The translations under genes were made by a program, and so were the position numbers. This document shows, piece after piece, positions 10,020 through 19,155 of a stretch of 64,000 nt of DNA. This DNA is from Verrucomicrobiota bacterium (GTDB lineage: Bacteria; Chlamydiota; Chlamydiia; Chlamydiales; Rhabdochlamydiaceae): positions 248,001 to 312,000 of the forward strand of contig JAFEGH010000009.1 of assembly GCA_018240065.1 (NCBI GenBank), written 5' to 3'. The notes below the pieces were generated by a model. The model saw only the letters and a program-made list of their open reading frames with translations. It was not told the DNA's origin and searched no databases. Within the stretch, counting starts at the first letter, position 1; every line of letters begins with the position of its first letter.

Positions 10020-12203
10020 TTATGAGCTTTGAGGGATATCTACAACCCCGATATGCCCCCCCTTCGGTTTTTGGAGGGGGATGGTCTTTGTCCGGCAGGA
10101 AATTCCTCCCCCTAAACCCAAACAATCCTGGGAAGATTTCAAATCTAAAAAGTAAATTTTATCAATTTTCCTATCGCAATGCTGCCTAAGGCCCTGCTCA
10201 AAACGGGTCGCATAATCGCCTGTACATCCAAGCAGAACTGCGACATTTTCTCCTCTGGGGGTTTCAGCGGTGACCATATTAAAAAAGTTCATCGCAGGAA
10301 CGCGGCTCGTATAATGAAACCGCCCCGGCACCCGGATCACCTTGAATCCGTGCCTTTTGAGTTCATTTTCAGTCACGTCTTCCAATTTTTTTCTCACGCT
10401 GGCCTGCTCGATCTCTTCTTTGATTTGAGATTCAAAAATCCGAGAATAGTTTTCTAACATTGCAATTGAGTTAGTTACGGATTCCACCTGACCTTTTGTT
10501 GCCTTAGTTGACAACGCTTCGAGCTCTCTTTTCGCCTGAGTTACCAAAGCCTCCTCGTGCGATATTGCTTGAGTCAACCAAGACTGTTGCTCCGCGCCGA
10601 AAAGCCTTTGCGCTTCCACCGCGTCATTGAGAAGAATGGTGTTTTCACCGACGATCGCCATGCTCATATCGAGATGAAAATCTCCAGGCTGCTCAACGAA
10701 GTAAAGATTCTCTTTTCTTACCCCATAGTCGATTGCAAATGCCATCAGCACTTCATCATGCGTCATTTTGCGGCCTAAATCATGTTCCATCATCGTTTTT
10801 GAGGCGGCGTAAGAATCGAGTCCGATGATGACATAGGGTTGATCCCCTTTTTTCCCAATCAGAGCATTTCCACCTTCATTATAGGTGAGGTTCATAATAG
10901 GCGATGTATTCAATGAAGAAGCCAATGCGATGGCTTTTAAAGAGAGGTTATTTTCGATAGGAGTGCCAAGAAAGTGCATGAGATTTGATTTGCCAAGATT
11001 GGCCGCGATTTCCCGCCATTGCTCCGATCGTTTAATGCGGTCTTCTGTAAGAAGGGAGGCCAACTCTATATTTTCCCCAGGTGGTGCCATTCTGGGGATG
11101 CGAATTTCGCCGTTTCTGCAAAAATCGACAAAGTCTTGAGAAAAAGCTCCTAAGACAGAGGCGTCTCCATGAGAGATGTCCGATTCGAGGATGGGTTCAC
11201 AATCTATCATGAGATCGGTCCTGTTTTCTTCGGTGACCTCGATGGAATTTCCGTGAGCCAGTTTAATATCGGAAATCACTTTTATTCCGTGTTCCTCGCC
11301 GATTTTTTGCATCTCCAATTCAAAGGGAGCGAAGTTCTCTTTCTGCCAAAATGCACCCACATACCAGGCATAAGTGGGTTCAAATAACTTGCTGGCGACG
11401 TGTTGGTCCGGGGCATTCTGGGATTGCGTATACAGCTTTTCTAAATTCTCAAGGCGGAAGAGTCTTTGAATCCTCAACTTCCCAACGGCCGCCTGACTCA
11501 ATGCATCTGGGTCTGGCTGCAATAGCACGGCACCGGTTTCATGCCTGTTTTTTCGCGATGCTTGTTCAATGTAATGGCTGAATGTAAACGGATTTCCTTG
11601 AAGGAAATTCAGCGCTGTTTGCAAATTTTTTGTTCCCTGCAGAGGGACATCGGGGAGTGATTTTTGTTTGGCTTGCCAAATCTTCAAGTGAACATCGAGA
11701 ATACTGCGCAGTAAAACGATTTCATCCTGAACCGATAAAATCAATCGCGGACTGGTGGTCCGCAACGAGAGAATCGCGTCTTTAATTTCCTGCGGATCAT
11801 AAGTGGGAGTCGAGGAGTTGATGATTTTATGAACCAATTGTACATGTTCTTTTGTAACTTTTAATTTTTCCTCTTCAAAAAGCGCGCGCAGCTGTTGCTT
11901 GCGTCGAGCATTGATAAATCCGATTAATGTATCAACAATACTTTCAGGTCTAAAAATGTAACTAAAAACGCTCTCTATGATTCCGACATTTGTTGAGAGA
12001 TCTATTTCTGTATAGGGCTGAACGGCCTCATATATTTCATTCCATTCTTCCAGGCTTAGATTTTTATTTTTCAGCTCAGTGGTTAGGTCGGATATAATTT
12101 TAAGAGCTGTTTTTTTAACAGGATCGAGGTTCCTCTTACTTGGGTATTTTAATTTAATTGACCAATCTCTCAAAAAATCTAATTGTTTTGACGGTATAGC
12201 CAT
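10020..12203 (-). CDS. Large protein with C-terminal pentein (guanidino-modifying) domain
   Basis: A 727-residue soluble protein. Residues 1-270 are helical and unrecognised. The last 300 residues show the catalytic signature of the guanidino-modifying/deiminase superfamily (arginine deiminase, agmatine deiminase, peptidylarginine deiminase) in the right order: NEGGNALIG (E443), HLDMSMAIVGENTILL (H510, D512), the MNFFNMVTA strand around residue 640, and GLGGGISCRTKTIP (nucleophile C703, compare GGG-x-x-C-x-T of agmatine deiminases). The substrate could be free arginine, a derivative, or protein arginine. No signal peptide or transmembrane segment is seen, so export, if any, would be by type III secretion. 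It heads a two-gene minus-strand unit and diverges from the adenylate cyclase gene. The catalytic residues are seen; the domain assignment follows from motif knowledge; an effector role is inference. Confidence 0.85.
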   Translation of the reverse strand: MAIPSKQLDFLRDWSIKLKYPSKRNLDPVKKTALKIISDLTTELKNKNLSLEEWNEIYEAVQPYTEIDLSTNVGIIESVFSYIFRPESIVDTLIGFINARRKQQLRALFEEEKLKVTKEHVQLVHKIINSSTPTYDPQEIKDAILSLRTTSPRLILSVQDEIVLLRSILDVHLKIWQAKQKSLPDVPLQGTKNLQTALNFLQGNPFTFSHYIEQASRKNRHETGAVLLQPDPDALSQAAVGKLRIQRLFRLENLEKLYTQSQNAPDQHVASKLFEPTYAWYVGAFWQKENFAPFELEMQKIGEEHGIKVISDIKLAHGNSIEVTEENRTDLMIDCEPILESDISHGDASVLGAFSQDFVDFCRNGEIRIPRMAPPGENIELASLLTEDRIKRSEQWREIAANLGKSNLMHFLGTPIENNLSLKAIALASSLNTSPIMNLTYNEGGNALIGKKGDQPYVIIGLDSYAASKTMMEHDLGRKMTHDEVLMAFAIDYGVRKENLYFVEQPGDFHLDMSMAIVGENTILLNDAVEAQRLFGAEQQSWLTQAISHEEALVTQAKRELEALSTKATKGQVESVTNSIAMLENYSRIFESQIKEEIEQASVRKKLEDVTENELKRHGFKVIRVPGRFHYTSRVPAMNFFNMVTAETPRGENVAVLLGCTGDYATRFEQGLRQHCDRKIDKIYFLDLKSSQDCLGLGGGISCRTKTIPLQKPKGGHIGVVDIPQSS

Positions 12204-12393
12204 TATTAAACCTGCGTCCTGATAATCGATCTATTACGATTTTGATTAATTATTTTGCAAGTTCGATGTGCCGCGCCCATAAACAGGCTTTCACACTGTG
12301 TTTAAAAAAATAGAGTTGTATTCTTTTCTTGAATGGCCGCTCTAAAGCGGGTATAGCGTAAGAGAAAGGGATTACTTAGAGCGTTGCTGTTAT

Positions 12394-14874
12394 ATGAGTT
12401 TGCGCTATCGCTTGTTTCTATGGGTCAGCGGACTGTTTGTCGTCGTTGCCGTCTGCTCATTTTTCCTGGAGAACTACGTCAGTCGCCGTGAGCTTGCGAA
12501 GGCGCAGAAGAGCGTCCGGGAGAAGATTCTTGCGATGAGCGAAAATCGCCGGCTGGACATCCAAAAATTCCTCGCCGGAGCGATCGCTGAAAATGAGGTG
12601 AGGATAGATGCTCTCCTTAACAACATCTCCAGCTTTTCTCCTATGGCCCTTCGCTTCGGGCCGACATCTGCCAACGAGCGGAATGGAACATGGGGAGATG
12701 CCTCCGACCTGTTGCTCGAGTACAAGTGGATCGATTTTCTTCAAAACACGAACCAGGGAAAGACAACAGCGGCAATTATTCCTCAACAGACGGGCATGGA
12801 CCCCTCCTATCGGATTGATATCGACGAGGATCTCTGCTGGATATATGTCGGCGACCTCAGCGCACACTCCGATCCCTATTTTGCCGTTAAAGTCCCCTAT
12901 ACTCTCATCGCTCATGCCACTCCTACTGGAACGGATGAGATTCTCGAGCAGATCCATGGAGTTGTTCCCGAGGTATTTTTGCTCTTTGATCTAAAGGAGC
13001 TCGCCGATCCTGCGAAAACGTGGAACCAACCCCTCTTTCAAGAAACAGAAAATCATGGCTTTTCGCCGATCCAGGTGAAATGGACGGAAGGATATGAGCT
13101 GGACATAGCGCCGTTTGTCAAAGCCTTTCAGCGCGGCAGAGATCAGATTCTGGCCAAAAAATTACAGCCGCCTGCGCTTTCCGCCGGTGAGATTAAAGCA
13201 AAGATAAACGAGGCTGCCTCATTGCAGGATGGACTCCTTTCTCCGATCCCGACGGAGACCCTGATGTCAACTGTGGCCAGCGAAGAAGTGATGAAGGAAA
13301 GACTTGAAGATGTCGCGTTGCGCTACACCCAGTTCAATGTGATCTGGGTTCTTCTGGCGATGTTCGACAGCGGGATATTTGGAAGCGACCTCTTTACCTT
13401 TCCCGCTCCCATCGCGGCCACAGTCTTTTCGACAAGCAGCCAAATGGGGATCGGCGTCGATACGAACAAGGTGCTCTTCCAGACAACCATGTTCGATGAC
13501 TGCGCCTACTACAAGAACAACGCCCCAAAAGACAACCGTTCCAACCTTGGCACTTCTCTTGCCATTATCCCCTCGCCCAGATCCAGCCACGTTTTTTTAG
13601 GCAACACGGCTGAATTTATTGTAAAGTCGCTCGAAGGGGAAAGGACTGGATTTTTGACATTGGGCATCGACGCCGATTCTATTTTACAGAAGCTCGTCCT
13701 CGCAATCCACCAGGCAGCAGTGCTTGTACACGATGGTAGACCTCTTAGCGTCTATGGGGATAACGGAGAAAAGATAGAAACTTCGAAATCGCTGTCACTC
13801 CCCTTTAAGCAAATGCTTCAGGAGAAGGCCGGGATCGTTCCATGGAATGAGGAAAACTACTTCTACGTCCACATTCAGCCCTTTCCGAAGGTCGACCTCC
13901 ACTTCTTCCTTTTGAATCCCGAGGCAAAAGAGTTTGCTCTTCTCCGCGATCTTGAGACAGGCAGCCAGCAAGTCGTCTCCTCGATTCTGCTCAATATCCA
14001 TATCGCAGGACTTGTCGCCCTGTTTGTCGCGATCCTGCTCGTGCATAACATCTCTCGCAAGATCACCCGTCCGATCGTTCAGCTCGCAAAGGCCACCGGT
14101 GATGTTGCCGAAGGGCGCCTCGACCAGATCAATCTTGCGTTGCCGCCTTTAAAGCACAACGATGAGATCGCCCTGCTTTGCCATTCTTTCGAGGAGATGG
14201 TGAAGGGCCTGAAGGAAAAGGAGAAGGTAAAAGGGGTTCTCAATAAAGTCGTATCGCGCGAAATCGCCCAGGAGATTTTAAAAGGATCTGTCCATCTTGG
14301 CGGAGAGGAGAAAAAAGTCACGGTGCTTTTCGCCGATATCCGCGACTTCACAAAAATGACGCAGCGCATGCAGCCGCAAGAGGTGATCGAACTGCTGAAC
14401 GTGTGCATGACCAAGATTTCATTTGCCATCGATAAGAACAATGGGGTCATTGATAAATATGTAGGAGATGAGGCGATGGCCCTTTTCGGCGCCCCGATCT
14501 CTCGGGACGATGATGCCGTGAGTGCGATCCGGAGCGCAGTCGAGATAGTGGAAATAATACAGAAATGGAATCAGGAGCGCGCGGGAAGGTCTCAGCCGTC
14601 GATCGATCTGGGCATCGGAATCCACACAGGGCGGATGCTTGCCGGAAATATGGGGGCGGAGAATCGGCTGAACTATACGGTTATCGGCAGCAACGTCAAT
14701 TTGGCGGCGCGTTTGTGCAGCGCTGCAAAAAGGATGGAAATTTTGATCACAAAAGATACACTGGAAGAGCCGTTTGTCAAAGATCGCGTCATTTACGAGC
14801 AGATGCCGCCGATCACCTTCAAAGGTTTTGACGAGCCGGTCGATGTCTATCGGGTGCAAGGGATGAAAAAATGA
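12394..14874 (+). CDS. Membrane class III adenylate/guanylate cyclase with HAMP domain
   Basis: Receptor-type nucleotide cyclase of 826 residues. One transmembrane helix lies at residues 6-25, a very large sensor region follows to about residue 525 with no domain I recognise, and a second helix lies at about 530-550. A HAMP domain (ITRPIVQLAKATGDVAEGRL) leads to the cyclase domain at about 635-815. Metal-binding D648 (FADIRDF) and D692 (KYVGDEA) are both present, with K688 in the purine-selecting position, and NYTVIGSNVNLAARL supplies the Thr, Asn and Arg of the active site. The Lys/Thr pair favours ATP over GTP. Its stop overlaps the start of the histidine kinase by 4 bases. All key residues are intact, so it should be active. 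Confidence 0.93.
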   Translation: MSLRYRLFLWVSGLFVVVAVCSFFLENYVSRRELAKAQKSVREKILAMSENRRLDIQKFLAGAIAENEVRIDALLNNISSFSPMALRFGPTSANERNGTWGDASDLLLEYKWIDFLQNTNQGKTTAAIIPQQTGMDPSYRIDIDEDLCWIYVGDLSAHSDPYFAVKVPYTLIAHATPTGTDEILEQIHGVVPEVFLLFDLKELADPAKTWNQPLFQETENHGFSPIQVKWTEGYELDIAPFVKAFQRGRDQILAKKLQPPALSAGEIKAKINEAASLQDGLLSPIPTETLMSTVASEEVMKERLEDVALRYTQFNVIWVLLAMFDSGIFGSDLFTFPAPIAATVFSTSSQMGIGVDTNKVLFQTTMFDDCAYYKNNAPKDNRSNLGTSLAIIPSPRSSHVFLGNTAEFIVKSLEGERTGFLTLGIDADSILQKLVLAIHQAAVLVHDGRPLSVYGDNGEKIETSKSLSLPFKQMLQEKAGIVPWNEENYFYVHIQPFPKVDLHFFLLNPEAKEFALLRDLETGSQQVVSSILLNIHIAGLVALFVAILLVHNISRKITRPIVQLAKATGDVAEGRLDQINLALPPLKHNDEIALLCHSFEEMVKGLKEKEKVKGVLNKVVSREIAQEILKGSVHLGGEEKKVTVLFADIRDFTKMTQRMQPQEVIELLNVCMTKISFAIDKNNGVIDKYVGDEAMALFGAPISRDDDAVSAIRSAVEIVEIIQKWNQERAGRSQPSIDLGIGIHTGRMLAGNMGAENRLNYTVIGSNVNLAARLCSAAKRMEILITKDTLEEPFVKDRVIYEQMPPITFKGFDEPVDVYRVQGMKK

Positions 14875-16673
14875 GAAAAGGATTAAATTTCCGGCAGAAG
14901 ATCATTTTAAGCCACATTCTGCTTTTTTTTGTTTTTGCCCTCTTCGCTTTTCCGTTCATTGAAAAAACAGTGAACCGGATCGTCTTTAACAACCTTCAGA
15001 TCAACACCTGCAATCTCATCGAAGTTTTGCAAAAGGCTCAAAATGAAACGGAGATGATCGATAAACTCAAAAAAGCGCAAAGCTATATTTTCTTCCGCGT
15101 CTCCCTCTTCGATTCGCAGGGTAAATTGCTCTATGATTCCGCGCTCGGTGAATATGGGGATGAATTTGGCAATTATACTCCGATGACCGGCCCCCAAGTG
15201 AGGGACACGATCAAGGAGAAAATCCTCTTTTATGTCGACAAGTCGGTGATCTTCCAGGCGCGGCTGGCGTATGTAAGCATCGCATTCGATCTAAATGTAG
15301 GAACATATATCCTCAGGACGGCTATCCCCTTCTCTCAGGTAGAGGAATTCACGGAAGAGTTCAAAGTCTGGTTCTTTGCCTTTTGCGCCCTGGCTCTTCT
15401 ATTCTTCGGATCGATCACCTGGCTGATCTTCCATCGGATCAACTTTCCCATTCAGCAGATCATCAAGGGGATCAAGCCTTATCAAAGCGGCCAGGAGGAA
15501 GTGATCCCTCGGATCGAGCTTGCCAAATCGATCGATGAGGAAGACGATTTCTACAAACTGGCGCAGACCCTAAACTCTCTTTCAGACCGACTTCGCCTGC
15601 AGATTAAGAACATCACGGATGAGCGCAATGAAAAAGAAGCGATTTTGGAGTCTTTGGGTGAAGGTGTCATTGCAGTCGATGCTGAGATGAATGTGCGTTA
15701 TGTCAACTTCATCGGTTCGAAAATGATCGGAATGCCCCGTCGCCAAATCCTCGGGAAGACGTTTCCTGTGACCGAGGATAAGACTTACGCGCAGCTTTTG
15801 GAAAAATGCCGCAACATGCTCGCTGCCTGCCAGGAAAAACTCAATATTCTGACCGATTCGATCTCGATCGGGGAAGGCAAAAAGATCTATCTGGATTTGA
15901 TCGCCGCACCCAAAGCCCAGCGCAATGGAGCGATCCTCGTGCTGCAGGACAAATCGAGCCATTATAAAGTCCTTGAAATGGGCAAGGACTTCGTCGCCAA
16001 CGCATCGCATGAGCTCAGGACGCCGATCACGATCATCAAGGGATTTGCCGAGACCCTTCAGGACTTGCCGGAACTTCCTCGGGATATGGTCGTCGACATC
16101 ACCGAAAAAATCGTCCGCAACTGCCAACGGATGGACACTCTGGTCAAAAACCTGCTCACTCTTGCAGATCTTGAAAACCTGCCCGACTCCCGTTTTCAGG
16201 AGTGCGACCTCATTGCTCTCACGGAAACATGCCGCCAGGTCGTAAAATCGGTTTATGAGGACGCGCAGATCACCATTCAAAAGAGCCATGAGTCGATCGC
16301 CGTCTCAGCCGATCCTGATATCCTGGAGCTGGCGATCATCAACCTTTTGGACAATGCCGCGAAGTATTCCAATCCTCCGGCGCAGATCACTGTCAAGCTC
16401 GTCCAGGAAGCGGACGAGGCCTGCATCACCATTAGCGACAAAGGAATTGGGATTCCGCCTGCCGATCTGGAACATATCTTTGAAAGGTTCTATACGGTTG
16501 ATAAAGCCCGCTCGCGCCGATTAGGGGGAGCGGGGCTTGGACTTTCGATCGTGAGGACGATCATTGAAAAGCACCATGGGACGATCTCTGTCTCATCGAC
16601 AGTCGGACAGGGGACCACTTTTTCGATCCACCTTCCCATCAAACACAAGTTTCGGTTAGGCCCGATGGCTTAA
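14871..16673 (+). CDS. Sensor histidine kinase (PhoR-like, PAS-containing)
   Basis: Membrane histidine kinase of 600 residues. Transmembrane helices at about 13-31 and 166-188 flank an extracytoplasmic sensor loop of some 135 residues. A HAMP-like segment (190-250) and a PAS domain (about 255-360) follow. The dimerisation/phosphoacceptor box is NASHELRTPITIIKGF with H380. The ATPase domain has the N box NLLDNAAKYS (N495), G1 SDKGIGIP and G2 GGAGLGLSIV. The start ATG lies within the cyclase stop (ATGA), so both proteins are probably made together. No response regulator is next to it, so its partner must be elsewhere. The architecture matches PhoR/WalK-type kinases; the signal is unknown. Confidence 0.94.
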   Translation: MRKGLNFRQKIILSHILLFFVFALFAFPFIEKTVNRIVFNNLQINTCNLIEVLQKAQNETEMIDKLKKAQSYIFFRVSLFDSQGKLLYDSALGEYGDEFGNYTPMTGPQVRDTIKEKILFYVDKSVIFQARLAYVSIAFDLNVGTYILRTAIPFSQVEEFTEEFKVWFFAFCALALLFFGSITWLIFHRINFPIQQIIKGIKPYQSGQEEVIPRIELAKSIDEEDDFYKLAQTLNSLSDRLRLQIKNITDERNEKEAILESLGEGVIAVDAEMNVRYVNFIGSKMIGMPRRQILGKTFPVTEDKTYAQLLEKCRNMLAACQEKLNILTDSISIGEGKKIYLDLIAAPKAQRNGAILVLQDKSSHYKVLEMGKDFVANASHELRTPITIIKGFAETLQDLPELPRDMVVDITEKIVRNCQRMDTLVKNLLTLADLENLPDSRFQECDLIALTETCRQVVKSVYEDAQITIQKSHESIAVSADPDILELAIINLLDNAAKYSNPPAQITVKLVQEADEACITISDKGIGIPPADLEHIFERFYTVDKARSRRLGGAGLGLSIVRTIIEKHHGTISVSSTVGQGTTFSIHLPIKHKFRLGPMA

Positions 16674-19081
16674 GAGACTTGGAATGTGGCGCTGATCCCT
16701 TGCAGTTTTCCAAGGAATCCTTTTTCGATGGTATCCTTAAATTCGGTAAAGTTGCCGCGCGGATTGTGTGCTTGGCCCGTATTATGGTCATCAATGATCG
16801 AAATGTGGACTTCCTTGAAGGAATGGGGGAACTCCTCGGTGATCAGCTCCATCATCATTTCGCTCACATGCTTCGGCGGGTTGCAGAAGGCGCCGCAGCC
16901 AAGAGGCATCAGGACGACCGATTCGTGTCCGTTTTTCTCCGCCATATGCAGCACTGTGCGCATTTTTTCTTTCATCTCTGAGGCTTGCGGCTCTGGGATG
17001 CGCAATTCGCCTGTCTGCAAATCCGAGACGAGTCTAAGGATATCCTTCTCCGGCACCTTATTTTTTCTTTGATGAGATTCGTTAAAGTTATAGGCGGCCA
17101 TAATGGATACGGCTGTCTCGAAAGGTTTGTCGAGGTAAGGATATCCTTCTTCTTCTTCTCCGCGGAAGACAGGAACGCGGTCAACATATAGTCCGGCGTG
17201 TTCTCCGTTGCCACTTAGTGGATAGAAGTTATTCTTTTGTACTTCAAGCGTGGGGTCAGCAGAAATGCAAAGTCCCGACCTGCGGCACATGTTCTCCTCC
17301 TGTGCGCCGGCTCCCTTTTTGTAGCCGCCGCCGAAGTGGCCGTCGCTGGCCGCGTCAAGGACGATGGGGTTAAGCCCTCGCTCAGCCAAGTCGCGTGTCA
17401 CTGTCAGGCAGTCTTTCTTATCCAAAAAGAGCTGTGTGTTGTATTTACCCTGACGCACAGTCCCTTTTCCTGAGTCTTTTTCAAGCTTAAGCGATTGGAC
17501 AGCGGGTTGGAGATCCAAGGTCACCTTTTCTCCTTTGGAGTTGATGTAAAAGCCATTTTGCAGCGTACTAAACGTCTCCGCCATGATGCTGGTCCGGTAT
17601 TGCTTTCTTTGCTCGTCGCTCATTGCTCCTAAATTGGGGTTTGCTGCCTGGGATGACTTCCGAGACTCTTGTGCGACAGGCAATGCCTCATTTGCAAACC
17701 GCAGATCGTTTACCAATTGAAGCATATACGGTTTGAGACAGGGGTATTTTTGGACGTAGGCAGCTGCGAGCGCTTTGTAGGATTTTTCCTGAATTTGGGG
17801 AGCTTCTATCGCGATGTTTCCCATGAAAAGAGGAACAATTGCTTTCGCAAGCCCCAGCAGGGATTGGCATTTGTGATCGTTTTTTTGTGGTCCTTTTAAA
17901 GACCCATTAAAATCGATGTTTGTCCAATCAGCAGCTGTTTGAGCGGTTGCGGTTTGTGCGGCTTCAGATTTTTTCTTGAATTCACTCATGCAGATGGTGA
18001 TTGTTTCAATTCTCTTTTCCATTGGGACATCACACCGCGGATCCAACCCTAGGAAGGACACTTTTCCAAAGTCGGAGTGAGCGATTTTTCTCAAAGATTC
18101 TTCAGGACTTTTATCTGTCGGCTTTCCGCAGACTTCCCAGTGCTTTCCATAGATCTCATTCTGCACTTGCTGGGGCAGACTTTCGAAAACTGCTTTAGCG
18201 GCGGCCATATCTTTGCGAGCAAATAGCTGCATCATTTCCATCATCGCAACTTGCGTTTTGATGAGCTCGACGGCGCAGGCTTTTTGCTGCGGAGAAGAGG
18301 CGCAGCGCGGCTCTTGATTCTTGAAAGAGACTTCGCCAAAGTTGTCATGGGCGATCGGATTGCCGGGCATGGGGCGTCCTCTAACGATCCACATTCCTAA
18401 ATAGACGCTCTTTTGTATGTCGGGCGGGAGCTGCTCGAACTCTTGCAGCGCTTGAGGCTCATTGTTATGGCGAAGGAGAAAGGAGATCCGGCTTAACAGA
18501 ACGGATGGGGAAGAAGCTGCCCTGACTTCTGTGCTACCGGTTGCTGGCTCAACTTTAAATGAAACGACTTTACGCTGTGCCAGGAAGGGACCCGTTTGAA
18601 TAACAGTGGAAGAGGGCAATTGAATAGGAGAAAGAGTGGTTGTGGGGAATTGTGCATGTTTAGAAAATTGCTGATGGCTTATGACATTGCCGACAGGTGT
18701 CAAAGAGGTGAATTTTCTAACTAGCATTTCGTGTTTTTTTTCCGCGTGCTTAAGACCATCAAACATTGCATCTCCCTCGTCCAATGTGGCTCCGAGATAA
18801 TCTGGTCTCACATGCTGATCAACTACTTGCCGAAGAAACACAAGATTTTTTCCAGCTGCAGTAATTCCATCTATTATTTTTTTTTGAAGATCTTGGGAAA
18901 TGGTTCCATTTTGAGAATTCTCTTCGATGACCCATCCCAACTCATCGATAAAATGCGAGGTTTCGAGAACTAGTTGTGTTGAGGTCGCCGTTTTCGTATA
19001 GGTGTCCCTCGAGAATGTCTGAAAAAATCTGTTATAGTTCTCTTCAGAAGAAAGTTTTCCTGTTTTATTGAAGACCGACAT
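16670..19081 (-). CDS. Large protein with C-terminal bacterial-type PARG domain
   Basis: An 803-residue soluble protein. Residues 500-780 match the microbial poly(ADP-ribose) glycohydrolase (TIGR02452/DUF2263) family: the PARG signature GGG-x7-QEE is intact (GGGYKKGAGAQEE, residues 584-596), followed by the R-S-G-L module and a macrodomain-like strand VVLMPLGCGAFCNPP (722-736). E595/E596 would be catalytic. The middle carries two repeats of about 90 residues: each has L-P-x2-(I/V)-Q, a W-x-V-x-G-(R/K)-P segment and an AH-(D/S)-x-FG-(E/K)-VSF block followed by PRC (residues 244-260 and 334-350). The N-terminal 190 residues are unrecognised. No signal peptide is seen. Its stop overlaps the end of the histidine kinase by 4 bases on the opposite strand. 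Removal of ADP-ribose from host proteins is a plausible role, inferred. Confidence 0.9.
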   Translation of the reverse strand: MSVFNKTGKLSSEENYNRFFQTFSRDTYTKTATSTQLVLETSHFIDELGWVIEENSQNGTISQDLQKKIIDGITAAGKNLVFLRQVVDQHVRPDYLGATLDEGDAMFDGLKHAEKKHEMLVRKFTSLTPVGNVISHQQFSKHAQFPTTTLSPIQLPSSTVIQTGPFLAQRKVVSFKVEPATGSTEVRAASSPSVLLSRISFLLRHNNEPQALQEFEQLPPDIQKSVYLGMWIVRGRPMPGNPIAHDNFGEVSFKNQEPRCASSPQQKACAVELIKTQVAMMEMMQLFARKDMAAAKAVFESLPQQVQNEIYGKHWEVCGKPTDKSPEESLRKIAHSDFGKVSFLGLDPRCDVPMEKRIETITICMSEFKKKSEAAQTATAQTAADWTNIDFNGSLKGPQKNDHKCQSLLGLAKAIVPLFMGNIAIEAPQIQEKSYKALAAAYVQKYPCLKPYMLQLVNDLRFANEALPVAQESRKSSQAANPNLGAMSDEQRKQYRTSIMAETFSTLQNGFYINSKGEKVTLDLQPAVQSLKLEKDSGKGTVRQGKYNTQLFLDKKDCLTVTRDLAERGLNPIVLDAASDGHFGGGYKKGAGAQEENMCRRSGLCISADPTLEVQKNNFYPLSGNGEHAGLYVDRVPVFRGEEEEGYPYLDKPFETAVSIMAAYNFNESHQRKNKVPEKDILRLVSDLQTGELRIPEPQASEMKEKMRTVLHMAEKNGHESVVLMPLGCGAFCNPPKHVSEMMMELITEEFPHSFKEVHISIIDDHNTGQAHNPRGNFTEFKDTIEKGFLGKLQGISATFQVS

Positions 19082-19155
19082 TTTTTTACCTATTATCTAA
19101 AGATTTAATTTCCTTTGGTTAAAGATTATAATTAAATGATTGTTTTTAAATCCAG

